This document shows positions 1-9,804 of a DNA stretch of 37,335 nt, piece after piece (within the stretch, counting starts at the first letter, position 1; each line of letters opens with the position of its first letter). The notes beneath the pieces were generated by a model that was not told the DNA's origin, searched no databases, and saw nothing but the letters and a program-made list of their open reading frames with translations. Source of the stretch: Tieghemiomyces parasiticus. Its lineage: Eukaryota; Kickxellomycota; Dimargaritomycetes; Dimargaritales; Dimargaritaceae. The DNA lies in NCBI GenBank assembly GCA_027575765.1, contig JANBPT010000413.1, positions 1 through 37,335 on the forward strand. The letters run 5' to 3'. The position numbers and the translations under genes were made by a program.

Positions 1-1082
1 CTACAGCTGGCCAGGTAGAGTTCACCAAGCAGTACAAAGTAGCAGTTATCATCTGCCGTCGATGTTGGCTGGCCTTAGCGAACCGCATCCGTGTGGATTA
101 ACTACCCCGTCGACATGGCTTTCATCTGCCAGCGATGGGCCAGGCCACACCTGCCGCAAGCCTTTCTAGCCTTGGCTGCAGAGAGTTATCGTTGCATACG
201 CTGCCCCCTCCTGACAGACAGGCTGTCCATAGGGCGCTGCCAGCGGTAAAGATAGACCCCAGGAGAGCACACGATTGTACGCGAAAGAGGAGCCATGGCG
301 CCTTGCTCTTGCCTCGTCAGATGATGCACTTTTCTCCAAATAAAGATCCCAGGCCTAGGCGCCGCTACTCCTTGTCACACCAAGAGTTGATCCCATCGAT
401 CCTCGCCCGAGGGGTTCGCGGGATGTGCGGTCCAGGTAAGGATGCAATGGCCAGGCAGCTAAGGGTTTCCGATGCTCAGTTGCGGCCCTGTTCTGACAAC
501 AGCAGCCGTGCTGGGGGTGCTGACCTCACGTACTGGCCCCGTACGGGCGTGTAGCACAGCATCAGCTGTACGATTGGTGCCACCCTTGGGAACACAGGGG
601 CGGCGGATATTCACACTGCCCATACGCCATACTCAGCCAAGGCAATTGCCTTTTTCACAGGTGGGCTTTGGTAAATTGCAGCCGCAGCGTAACAAGTATT
701 ATTCAAGCTCTTTCCGTAGGCGCAGGACCAAGTACTCTCCAACCGTCATTTTGATTTCTCCCTCCATCAAACCACCAGTTGTTATAAAGACCAGCCGCGG
801 CTAAACCGTACCTGGAGGTGGCATGTGGCGTAGACGGAGGGCGAGGAGGGGATAGGAGCTCCACCAGGTCGTCCAAGCGAACGACAGCCTCCTCCCCTCC
901 TCCCCTCCTCCTCTCCAGTGCCCGACTTCGAAGCCAGTGGCTGCCTACCGAAACAGGCCGGTACTACGCAGGGTCTGCGGCCTTGTCAACTAGGCGGGGT
1001 GCCGCTCGCCCCCGTAGCTCCCCTCCTATTTACCACCCAGGAGAGGGCCTGTCGCGTTTCGCGGTTCACCACTGCCCTGTAC
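1..1082. other. No confident gene; possible 3' end of an upstream gene
   Basis: Overlapping open frames occur on the plus strand but none has a convincing ATG context, recognisable domain or splice structure. The frame beginning at base 3 runs open to a TAA at 99-101 and reads VEFTKQYKVAVIICRRCW near its middle, so it could be the last exon of a gene entering from the left. I do not recognise it. The remainder looks like the upstream region of the secreted-protein gene, with polypyrimidine stretches around 890-915 and 1100-1115. Confidence 0.3.
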
Positions 1083-1089
1083 TATATAA
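1083..1089 (+). promoter_or_regulatory. TATA-box candidate for the secreted repeat protein
   Basis: TATATAA lies about 140 bp upstream of the ATG at 1228, followed by a CA-rich leader free of G-rich runs. The spacing suits a core promoter with a 5' leader of roughly 100 nt. Confidence 0.5.
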
Positions 1090-1227
1090 GACCACCCGCC
1101 ACCCCCCCCTGCAACAATTGACCATCCGCCTACCTTCAGGGCAAGCAACCATCAACCGCCACCCAATCCGAATCACAGCCCCGATGAACCCTCCCCCTCA
1201 GCCAACGGCCCTTTCTTCACCTTGACC

Positions 1228-1821
1228 ATGCACATCCGCCTGTGTATCCTTGCCTTCGCCCTGGTTGCCAGTTCCGGCCGCCTTACCACGGCCGCTCCGA
1301 CTACGGCTGCCGTCAGTACCGCGGATGATTCTGGAGTCCATCCCGCATCACCTCACGCCACCTCGAACTCGGGCGCTACAACCGATTTAACCGACGTCAC
1401 CCCGCCCGCCTTGGACCCGGCACAACTTCTGTCGTCCTCACTGGTTCCCCACGTACCCCACCACCGACGGGGCTGGCTATCGTTCGGTAAGAAGAAAAAG
1501 AAATCGTCTTCCAGTGGGAACCTGCTACTCACACAAAGTTGGCATGGGAATCTCCCGATTCAAACACAGATAGCGGCACAGTCCTACGATCAGTACCATG
1601 GTCAACCCAACCAAATGCGCCAGGTATATAACAGGCCTCAGCAGCAAATGCCGCTTTTATACTTCCCAGCTAGCAACCCCGCACAGCAACCTCGGTACCC
1701 CCAACAACCCTACCCAGTTCAACAACCCTACCCAGTTCAACAACCCTACCCAGTTCAACAATCCTACCCAGTTCAACAACCCTACCCAGTTCAACAACCC
1801 TACCTGCGCTGGCTTCGTTAA
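1228..1821 (+). CDS. Putative secreted protein with PYPVQQ hexapeptide repeats
   Basis: A 197-residue single-exon frame. I take the ATG at 1228 (context ACCATGC); the frame is open upstream only to a TTG. Residues 1-24 form a typical signal peptide: a short basic start, a hydrophobic core (LCILAFALVASS), then a small-residue cleavage region before APTTAA. A Ser/Thr/Ala/Pro-rich segment follows to about residue 70. Next comes a basic block, HHRRGW then GKKKKKSSSS (about 77-94), then a Gln/Tyr/Pro-rich tail ending in tandem PYPVQQ units and YLRWLR. No enzymatic domain is recognisable. Cell-wall or extracellular proteins and effector-like proteins of fungi often show this architecture, so an exported structural or interaction protein is a reasonable inference. 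The dibasic and polylysine block could be a processing site. The function is unknown. Confidence 0.6.
   Translation: MHIRLCILAFALVASSGRLTTAAPTTAAVSTADDSGVHPASPHATSNSGATTDLTDVTPPALDPAQLLSSSLVPHVPHHRRGWLSFGKKKKKSSSSGNLLLTQSWHGNLPIQTQIAAQSYDQYHGQPNQMRQVYNRPQQQMPLLYFPASNPAQQPRYPQQPYPVQQPYPVQQPYPVQQSYPVQQPYPVQQPYLRWLR
1702..1809 (+). repeat. 18-bp tandem repeat encoding PYPVQQ
   Basis: Six consecutive 18-bp units, CAACAACCCTACCCAGTT or near copies. One unit has a single C-to-T change giving Ser for Pro, and the last is degenerate (CCTGCGC). The array is in frame and forms the C-terminal tail of the secreted protein. Near-identity between units points to recent slippage or unequal exchange, so copy number probably varies between strains. 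Confidence 0.9.
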
Positions 1822-3795
1822 ACCCAGGGGTATATTGTGTGAATGTCATGAACTCCGTATTCAGGGAGTTATTTGCCAGGGATTTACTGTGGATGGTGTA
1901 ATCCTATCCTACCGTAACCCGTTTCTGAACCCTTTCCACGTTGAGTATAAATTACCTAATACACGACTATATATTTTTTGGTGGCGTGACGGGGTGTGAA
2001 GCGCGAGAGAGGGGCGCATAGGAGGTGAAGATCTAGGGAGGGTCGTTTGACGGGAAAGTCAAGGAGGAAACGCAAATTTAGCATTCACTTAACTGATATA
2101 TTTTTTTGGACAATGTACCTGCTTTTATTTCGTTGGCTTTGAGGATGCTATAAAACCCGTTGGTGGAGGTGAAAGCCCTGGACTCCATTCTCCCTTCATG
2201 ATGGGGAAGGTCCCAGGTTCCAGCCGAGTGCGCCTCCAAAGTTGGATGGTCTAAATCATTCCGGCTATGAAAGGGCAGTGGCTTGTGATGGAAATCTGGA
2301 TTAAAGGATTCCATCAGGATAGTCATCCATGTCGGAAGAAAGCGGGTTCGACTGGGAGGCCTCCCCATGGTCGCTTCGGTTACAGTATGAGTATGGTTGG
2401 GGTCAGTGCTTTGTAGAGCTAACTTGATAAAGGCCGTATTCTATTAAATATTATACTTTATTCGTATATTCGATGGTGCCTTATATACGATGAGAGGGTC
2501 AGGTTTCTATAGGCGCTTGGCGATTGGTCAGCTATCGGTAAGGTATTTACGTGGTTAATATAAATGATAGTCGAGAATTAACCGTCCTGGATCGGATGGT
2601 AGGATTGACGGAAATTCGTAGAGCCGAAGGGGACAGCTGCGTGGAGGAAGCCATTTCTTTTGTTGGTTGGCGGCTATTTAGAGGCGAAAACTCTGGACGG
2701 TCGATAAGATAAAGGAGATAGGTAGCTATAGATGATCACAAGGAATTAGTGGTAATCTGTCGAGGACTGATGATACCGGATGTGTGGGATCAACGAGCAA
2801 TGTCATCCGTCGGCTTGAGGTGCGATACTCGTCCTGCCCCTTGATTTGGACACATGCTACCTGCTATATCCGTAATGAGAGTATCTTTTCGGGAATGGTT
2901 TGATACGAAACCTCAATCGTCGATTCAAACGACCACAAGTGGACTGTACAGTACTCCATCCACCATTCCCACCCTGCGATATGAAAATAGCATTAGGGTC
3001 TAAATCTGTATAGCGGTTTGCGGAAGTTTAATATGCTACCCTGGATGGTTTCATGTGTATCGACCTGAGAGCCCGTTGGTAGTCTCATAATTCATCATTT
3101 CCGCCTCGGATGCCAAGAGACTCTCGATAGTTTACTAAAGCCCCTACCTAACACCCTGTGGCTTTCGGCTGCTCAGGACTACCGAGCAGCGACTGAGGGT
3201 CGTCAAACTCACCTCGCCTGAGTCGGTAGTAGTCACCTGACAACCGGAGCTAGCCAGGGTGCCGTCTAGTTACTTAATGGGTTGATTTGGTAGATGAATA
3301 GAGCGGATGCGCCGTGTTGTTCAGGAATATAAAATTGTCTTGTAATAAAATGTTGATTGTAAGGAAAGCTCCAGAAATCTATTATATATCTCGCAACAAG
3401 CGAGATTCTAGAGAGAGAGAGAGAGAGAGAGAGAGAGTAAGATTGGGTATCGCATGCGACTTGATCGAATGAAAGGGGGGAGTGGGGCGTCTGTCACCTA
3501 GATAGAGCCAGTATGAATTTTAGGGAACAATCTGGCTTGAAGAATACTGCGGGAAAGCTGCAACATGGGTTGTCGATACTACATCGACCTGGGTACAGTA
3601 TAGTAAATGGCCGCTCGGAAATTCCTCATCACATTTACCATTTTCACCCATGGCTGCAGTTTCTGCTCACAGATACACTCGTGTAAATTAAATAGCTTCA
3701 ACCTGCTATGTTGCATAGTCAACGTAACAGCGGGGCAAAGTGGGCATTTTACTGGTTATACATTACAGAGATGAAGGAAAGCTAAGCCGTCCATA
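1822..3795. other. Gene-poor intergenic spacer, AT-richer than its surroundings
   Basis: About 2 kb without a convincing gene. One minus-strand frame (2078-2368, 96 codons, ATG in GACCATGG context) is open but has no recognisable domain, signal peptide or splice sites, so I do not call it. A dinucleotide microsatellite sits at 3410-3437. No tRNA-like B box or other RNA gene was seen. Confidence 0.5.
3410..3437. repeat. (AG)14 microsatellite
   Basis: An uninterrupted run of 14 AG dinucleotides in the intergenic spacer. Confidence 0.95.
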
Positions 3796-5115
3796 CTAAG
3801 GCGCAGGTAGAATGGTACTTTGGTAGGCCGCCTCTAAGGTGTCCACGCTCAGGGCCAACCCGAGCACGTACCGCAGGTCGCGCAGCTCGTCACAGAGGCC
3901 GTTCGTCAGCGCCTGAACCGTCTGTGTTAAGCGTTGGGTCTCGTTAACGGCCTCGCCCTGACCATCCTGGTCTAGCGTGAGGCCATACAAGGTCTGACGC
4001 ACGGCGGCCAGGAGGTCGGCTTGGGACCCAGGCCGCACGTCGGCCACTGACATGAGATTGGTGTTCACCCGCAGGGCTCCAGCGAGCTGGGCGTACTGGG
4101 CCTGGACGAGAAGGAGGCCGTCTTGTATAACAGCCAAGTCCTGACGGCACACGGTGTGGATCGGGGCGCGTACGGTGGTCAGACGGCCAGCCAGCGTGAC
4201 AAGCCGTTCGGTATTGAAAATATCCGCCTCCAGCCGGGCCAGTGCTAGCCAGGCTGTGCGAAGTTGACCCTCGGCTGAAGCCCGCCGCGCTCGGAATTGC
4301 CTTGTTGTTTGCTGGTTAAGGTATACCCACTGTAGCCAGCGCGTGGTCAGCGCCAGGACCCGGTCGCCCCATTGTTCCGACACGGCTGTGCTACCGGATG
4401 TGGGTTCCGGGGCGTCTTTAGCAGGCGAGGGGTGGGCTGTGGTGGGCGAGGCCGGTAGATCCGGCGTCGAAACGTTCTCCCGGCACACGGTATCCTCAAT
4501 TTTAGGCAGTGGTGACACGGGAATGACGAGCTGCGGTTCTACGGTGGAAGTATTGGCCACGGACGCACGCTTAGTGGCCCGGGTACCCACTAAGGCCCGA
4601 CTGGGCTGACGGCGTAGCGAGGGTGCTGGATTGGCCTTAACCAGATCGTTATCAGGACTAGGGTTCGCCAAAGACCGGTCACCGATGGGCACTAATGAAT
4701 TATGGGAGGGCTTCCGAGTGACGCGTGAACCGCAGGCGGGTGGTGGCGTCTCGCCCATTTCAACGCGCGGCTTTTTGGAAGTGACCATGGTGGAGGACGG
4801 CTGTTCGGCCTTGGTGATACCAGGAGGGCGACGGGCAGGAGCGAGTTGGTTGCTGCTGCCCTTTCTTGTGATGGCGGTACGGGCGGCCAACCGGGCAACG
4901 CGGGGCGTCGGTCCCTGGGCCGCAGTGGCAGTCCCTTGCGGAAAGCCATTGGGAGAAGTGGTCGTGGTAGAGCTTGTGACCATAGGCGGGTCGGTCTCGC
5001 CAGTCCTCTCGGCCGCCTTGCTAGTCCGGCTGGCCGTTTGCATGTAGCGGGATGCCACGGTGCGAGTAGTAAGCCGGCGGCGCGGCGGTTCCGCATCGCC
5101 TTCCGACGGAGACAT
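3796..5115 (-). CDS. Candidate augmin complex subunit HAUS8-like protein
   Basis: A single-exon frame of 439 residues from the ATG at 5115 (the frame is open a few codons further, without another ATG). Residues 1-240 are low-complexity, Pro/Ser/Thr/Arg-rich and basic, as expected of a disordered microtubule-binding tail. Close to the N-terminus is VASRYMQ (about 20-26), matching the conserved SRYLQ/SRYMQ motif near the start of HAUS8/AUG8 proteins. Residues 245-439 are predicted helical: heptad-like stretches (RARRASAEGQLRTAWLALAR), then a segment with QAQYAQLAGALRVNTNLMSV, reminiscent of the HAUS8 segment with FKEQYRTFATAL. Augmin nucleates branching microtubules on spindle fibres by recruiting gamma-tubulin. 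Known of the family: basic tail plus coiled C-terminal half, about 400 residues. The assignment rests on layout and one short motif, so another coiled-coil spindle or cytoskeletal protein remains possible. Confidence 0.5.
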   Translation of the reverse strand: MSPSEGDAEPPRRRLTTRTVASRYMQTASRTSKAAERTGETDPPMVTSSTTTTSPNGFPQGTATAAQGPTPRVARLAARTAITRKGSSNQLAPARRPPGITKAEQPSSTMVTSKKPRVEMGETPPPACGSRVTRKPSHNSLVPIGDRSLANPSPDNDLVKANPAPSLRRQPSRALVGTRATKRASVANTSTVEPQLVIPVSPLPKIEDTVCRENVSTPDLPASPTTAHPSPAKDAPEPTSGSTAVSEQWGDRVLALTTRWLQWVYLNQQTTRQFRARRASAEGQLRTAWLALARLEADIFNTERLVTLAGRLTTVRAPIHTVCRQDLAVIQDGLLLVQAQYAQLAGALRVNTNLMSVADVRPGSQADLLAAVRQTLYGLTLDQDGQGEAVNETQRLTQTVQALTNGLCDELRDLRYVLGLALSVDTLEAAYQSTILPAP

Positions 5116-5579
5116 TCGGACCACTCAAAGAGACGAGTGGGACGGAATAAGAAAGAAAGAAGGGAAGAAAAAGCGGGATGCGACACGTACGAAGTAGAAT
5201 ACTGGCGTAGAGGGATCGGCTGACGGCAACCAGCGGGAAAGATACCCTGCCACCCGGGTTGGGAGCAGGGAAGGATCCCCTGCTCAAGGTGGAGCCAAGG
5301 GTGTCATACCCCAGGCTACACCCAACCTAACCCGGAGCTGGACACGTTAGGCGACCCTGATGGTTAAGGTCCATATTTACGCCCGGGAGCCCAAAAACGT
5401 GTCGAATTCGAAATCATACTGCTCCGTCTGGCCCCGAGGGCCCGTAGGCCGCTGAGGCTCATGGACGGCAAATAATCACACCGGTAGTTTTAGAGGGGCA
5501 TCTACCAGAAGCGAAGCGGACCTAGCCGTTTATTTGATCAAACCTGTCTACAACCCACCAGTCTCCTAGCCGCCCTGGC
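5116..5579. other. Intergenic region between two minus-strand genes
   Basis: 464 bp containing the promoter side of the HAUS8-like gene and the 3' flank of the methyltransferase gene. Apart from the polyadenylation motif at 5529-5534, no gene or repeat was seen. Confidence 0.6.
5529..5534 (-). terminator. AATAAA polyadenylation signal of the METTL-type gene
   Basis: TTTATT on the plus strand, which is AATAAA on the gene strand, 46 nt beyond the stop codon. Confidence 0.55.
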
Positions 5580-6714
5580 CTACTCTTCTGCCGACAGGGT
5601 ATTTACTGGCTTCTCGAATTTGGCTTGTACAAACACACGGTCGACATCGAGTCCCTCCTTGACATTCGTCGTCTTGCGGAACACGTATTCCAGCGATACC
5701 GTCCCGAATCCGGCCTCCTTGAATAATACCTCGGTCCGTTCAGTCGAAAAGTAGAATGCCATCGTACCGTCCTGCCGCACATAAAAGTTGTCCTCAAGCT
5801 TACAGCCCGGTTTGAACCGCAGCTGGGCGGCGTCATAAAGCCCATAGTCGCGGAAGAGGACCCGGCCCCCAGGCCGTAAGGCGTTGTAGATGTTGCGGAG
5901 GGCGGCTGCCATCTTCTCAGGTGGGACGGCTGAGAGGACGAAAATCATGGATATGATGTCAACGGTGGCGGTGGCCGACCCAGCTTCCAGATCGGCTTGG
6001 CAGACGAGGCCTGGCAGGTCATCCTGGGTGAGATCGCACACAAAAGCGCGGCACCGGTCGGTGGTGTAGAGTGGGTTGGCCTTCACTAGGTCGACGGCCC
6101 GGGTCGAGAAGTCACAGGCGTAGATGAAGAGTTCGGGATTGGCCTCAAGTAAGGGGAATGCGAAATTGCCGACACCGCAGCCGACTTCAAGTAACTAGCA
6201 TAGCCAGTCGGTGGGCGGTAACGTGCGTCAGGCGATACATCGGTGGATAAATTTAGTCAGAGCCCCAGAAAGGGACGACAATTGCGGTCCGAATACCCCA
6301 CATCGCGAAGCCCTAAAGTGCGTGTGCGGGATGAGCCGGTGTCAACCTTTGCGCCCGGTTACTTACCTTGACCTGCTGGCCGGACCGTTGCAACTCTTCA
6401 AACTCGCGCTGGACCCAGTGCCGATCCTTGAAGAACCTGGTCTGATTGCGTTTATAGAATTTGTCCCTAGATGAATGTCAGTGGAAAACGGGTTAAGGTC
6501 GGGGTACGTGCGGATATTGGTTAGGGCTGGCACCGTGCGGTTCTCAAAGAGGTAGTACCTTGGCTACACCAGCAGAGGACCGCAGATTATCAGCCAGGCA
6601 AACTTACCAATTTTTGGAGGCCTCCTGGCGGTATTTTTTGAGCCAGAAATCTGGGACCTGCTTGGTGTCGCGAGCCAGCAAGGTCTGCGCTTTGGCGACG
6701 TATTCGGGCTCCAT
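5580..6714 (-). CDS. METTL2/METTL6-type tRNA 3-methylcytidine methyltransferase
   Basis: Three exons on the minus strand: 6714-6608, 6466-6367 and 6194-5580. Phases match (the Trp of KNWDKFY is split TG/G) and give 273 residues. Introns are 141 and 172 nt with GTAAGT donors. The product follows the METTL6/METTL2/Trm140 family throughout: WLKKYRQEASKNWDKFYKRN at the N-terminus, FFKDRHWVQREFEEL, SAM-binding motif I EVGCGVGN (72-79), the acidic YACDFS segment, then PLYTTDRCRAFVCDLT. It continues with IFVLSAV and RPGGRVLFRDYGLYD, and ends with ENFYVRQDGTMAF-type residues (here DNFYVRQDGT) and EYVFR. Family members methylate cytidine-32 of the tRNA anticodon loop; METTL6-type enzymes act on tRNA-Ser. 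The short N-terminus favours METTL6/Trm141 over Trm140, which carries an extra domain in budding yeast. Substrate choice is inference. The gene is divergent from gtr2 and shares a 661-bp upstream region with it. Confidence 0.93.
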
Positions 6715-7375
6715 GATGGAGTGCGGATGTGCTGAATGTGAGGTGGACGGTCGACTAGATTACGGACGGCTGCGGAATGGAAACGAGTGAAATGTCTGCA
6801 AGGGGACATCCAACAATGGGCTGGGTCAAGATGCTCCAGCCCATGTGCTACAGACATGCCCGACCTTTTTTTTTTTTCGACACTAGGCCCAAGCGACTTG
6901 TCAAGCGTCAGTTAGCCGGGCCCCTTGACCCCTTAGCCATGACTATACTCAAACGGTTATGGGTGCCGCCCCCTCCCCCCCTTCTCCGCCTGTTTACCCG
7001 CAGCGTTCTAAGCTACGCCGCTTCCTACCCCGTGGGGTCCCGTGGGGGAATTACGCAGTCGCTGCCCAAGCAATCGCCTAGCCCGGAGGTGGCAGGTTCA
7101 GCTTCACCCTACCTCCCCCTTCCCTCGCCCCTTGGCCCTGAGCCAGGTTCCCTGCGCCAGTCGCTGCCTGGCCGTGAAAGCTCATCGCCGAGGGCCATTC
7201 CTCTTCCGTGCTTCTATGCGGCTAGACTCATTTCATTGCGACCCCATTTCGTCGTCTCTACCACCCTGGCCGTCTCTCCAAACTGGCATACCATTTCTAG
7301 AGCTGCCCGTCGTTCTATTTTCCCGACTGTTGAGCCCCATTTAGTGAGCAGCCACCCCCAACTAATACGGTCGCC
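6715..7375. promoter_or_regulatory. Divergent promoter region between the METTL-type gene and gtr2
   Basis: 661 bp between two outward-facing start codons. It contains a T9-10 tract near 6866-6875 and C-rich stretches (6970-6985). A long plus-strand frame here (6777-7466) has no ATG-supported domain and overlaps the first gtr2 exon in a different frame, so I treat it as chance. No TATA box is obvious for either gene. Confidence 0.5.
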
Positions 7376-9288
7376 ATGGAATCCGATTCGTTTAGTTATC
7401 CGTCGGGCAACGCCTACGCCGCCCACAACTCGTCTGTGCCAACCGCCGAGGACATTAGGGAAATGACTGCCGACAATTGCCCTCGGGTCCTCCTGGTTGG
7501 TCTGAAACGGTGAGTCCGTCGACCCACTCCGGCCAGGCCAGGTGCGCCCACGCACACCATGCGCTCCACGCTGGGCCTAAGGCTATTTAGAACTTATTGG
7601 CCGACTATCCCAACGTGCTATTGACCATACCAACTACTTTCCTCCTTCACCCCTCCCACTCTCTTCCCTGCGGCATCGTCCGGATATTAGGAGCGGCAAG
7701 ACGAGTATCATGGAGACTGTGTTCCACCTCTCGAGCCCAGATAACTCGTTGCACCTGGACAGCGGACTGCGACCGGTAGCCTGGCCGCTCAAGTCTGTTC
7801 CCAGCATTGTCTTCGTTGACGTTCCGGGGTCATTGGATTTGGACGAGATTTCTGACGCAGAAGCTGAGCAGGTGTACGGCGGTACCGTCTCCATCGTTTT
7901 CGTTGTGGATGCCATGACGGGTGATGTAAGTAAGGCAGTACAACGCCGAGTGTCACTCTGCATGCCTATCGATGACTGAATGCTTTATTTCACCAGTGAT
8001 ATTTTATCGCATCTCCGACCCTTTATTAACGCCTTTTGATTGCCCGAATTGTGATCACCTTATAGAGCATCCGTACCAACAGTATCTTCAAGCTGTGCAC
8101 CATAGCTCGGAGGGCTGTCGCCATTAACCCACAAATCAACATTGAGGTGCTAATCCACAAGCTGGATAACCAGAGCGTACAATTTAAGACGCGTAAGTCC
8201 CTTCGGCCCTGTTTGTATTAGACATCTTGACCATGTGAGTCGTATCTAGCAAGCGAATGCGTCATCCTCCTCCCCTCCCAACGGACTTCTGATGAACTGC
8301 CACGGCTATTCCCCATACTCACTCCTCTCACCTCCTCCCGCCTCCCCAGAGATCCAGCGCATGTTTGAAGGTTACGTCCAGGAGGAGGATTACGAGTCGC
8401 ACTTGGGTGATGTCACCTTCATCTACCACGTTACCAGCGTTTTCAACACATCAATCCAGGTTGCCCTCAGCAAGATCGTGCAGCGGCTCATTCCCCAGTA
8501 CAGCACCTTTGAGAACCTCCTGAGCACTTTCCTGACGGTAAGTCTATTACGGCGGGGCGCACCGCACAGCACCGCTCCCCGCCTGCATAGCTGAGTAAAC
8601 ACGCTGGCTTGTTTGCACTACGTCTAGCCCTATTCGGTGGATCAGCCCGGCCGCTGACCAGCATGTCAGCCTCTATTCTCGCCTACCTCCAGAAATCCGA
8701 GTCCCACCAGGTTTACCTTGTCGACCTGAGCTCGCGCCTCTACTTCGCCAAAGACAACGGGGCCCTGGACCCCGACATGTACGACCTGTCTATCCACTAT
8801 ATCGACCTGATGGACGACATTCTTAAACAACAGGAGTGAGTAACGTGGATCAGTAATCCGGGCGTCGTCGGCTTCGCCTTGCCCACTGGAGTAATATAGT
8901 GAACCTCACCCCCGACCCCTCCACCCTATTAGCAGCCAGCTAAACCTATTTCACTCTATGACCTCCACCCCCGACATACCCACCATTTTTCGACACGCTC
9001 TCCAGCCGTGACTTCCGAGGGACCCCTGACGCGGAGGAGGGAATCGGAATAGTGGAGCTAGAGGACGACCTGGTCTTGTCTTACACCGCTGTTAACCAGT
9101 ACGTCGGCATCATTAATGCGTTCTTCGGCTCGACCGTCAAATGTCTCCCAGTCGTAGAATACAACCTCCAGACGCTACGTTTGTCGTTGCAGGAGACGCT
9201 GGCTTACCAAGAACAGAGTCTCGAGAAGCAGAAACAGCGGTACCGGCAGCGCCGCCTCAGTTCACATCGCGACGGGCTCAGCGATTAG
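7376..9288 (+). CDS. gtr2: Rag-family GTPase of RagC/Gtr2 type
   Basis: Six exons: 7376-7509, 7691-7925, 8066-8192, 8350-8537, 8693-8835 and 9006-9288. All junctions are in phase, giving 369 residues (budding yeast Gtr2 has 341). The ATG sits in CGCCATGG. P-loop: GLKRSGKT (42-49). The switch II region reads DVPG (88-91) where most RagC proteins have WDFPGQ. The guanine-specificity motif is HKLD (154-157), the Rag version of NKxD. The second half contains FIYHVTSVFNTSI, KIVQRLIPQ and ENLLSTFL, matching RagC closely, followed by the roadblock-like C-terminal domain (YLVDLSSRLYFAKD). RagC/Gtr2 pairs with RagA/Gtr1 on the vacuole or lysosome and relays amino-acid sufficiency to TORC1. The last ~25 residues are Gln/Arg-rich and look coiled. 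RagA/Gtr1 identity is unlikely because the RagC-specific HKxD and LIPQ segments are present. Confidence 0.94.
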
Positions 9289-9804
9289 AGCTGTCACAGG
9301 CATAGTGGCGAGCGCTACCCCGACCAGCCCAACGCTCTGGGACAGCCACCCTAGCGCTATGTATTTCCTTACCCTCGGCTCTATCGTGTCGATCATGGCC
9401 CACTGGTCGTTTAGCTATCGGCTTCCGCCTTTTTTCAGCGTCTGGGTCGCTACATGTTATGCTTAGTAAAGACACCCATAGCGATAGGCTCTTGCTAGTG
9501 CGAGTGGGGCTGGGTATGCAGCCACGAAGTAACTGGACTGGGCAAGCACGCTGTGCATGATCTCTCGCCCCTACTTTCGCTTGACGGTCGTAGGCTGGTC
9601 GTCAAAGCTGCCCACCTTTTTTCAAGAGGTCATTTCGTAAAGCCACACGGACTGCCGCTCCAGTCGTTAAGGGGGCACCCACGGCGTTTACCTCGTTAGT
9701 ACTTAGTTATTGTTTGGGCACGTAAACCATTCCAAGGGTCGACTGCCTTCAGCCCGTTTCTTTACGACATTGTTATATACCCCTACACTGATTCTAGCAC
9801 CACA
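9289..9804. other. Intergenic region between gtr2 and the RING gene
   Basis: 516 bp containing the 3' flank of gtr2 and the promoter side of the RING gene. I see no canonical AATAAA close to the gtr2 stop, and no further gene or repeat. Confidence 0.5.

Noticed and set aside
1702..1809. Regularly spaced short repeats, considered as CRISPR
   Set aside because: Units are contiguous without spacers, in frame within a protein, and the genome is eukaryotic.
6777..7466. 229-codon plus-strand open frame before gtr2
   Set aside because: Low-complexity Pro/Arg/Leu composition, no domain, and it overlaps the well-supported first exon of gtr2 in another frame.
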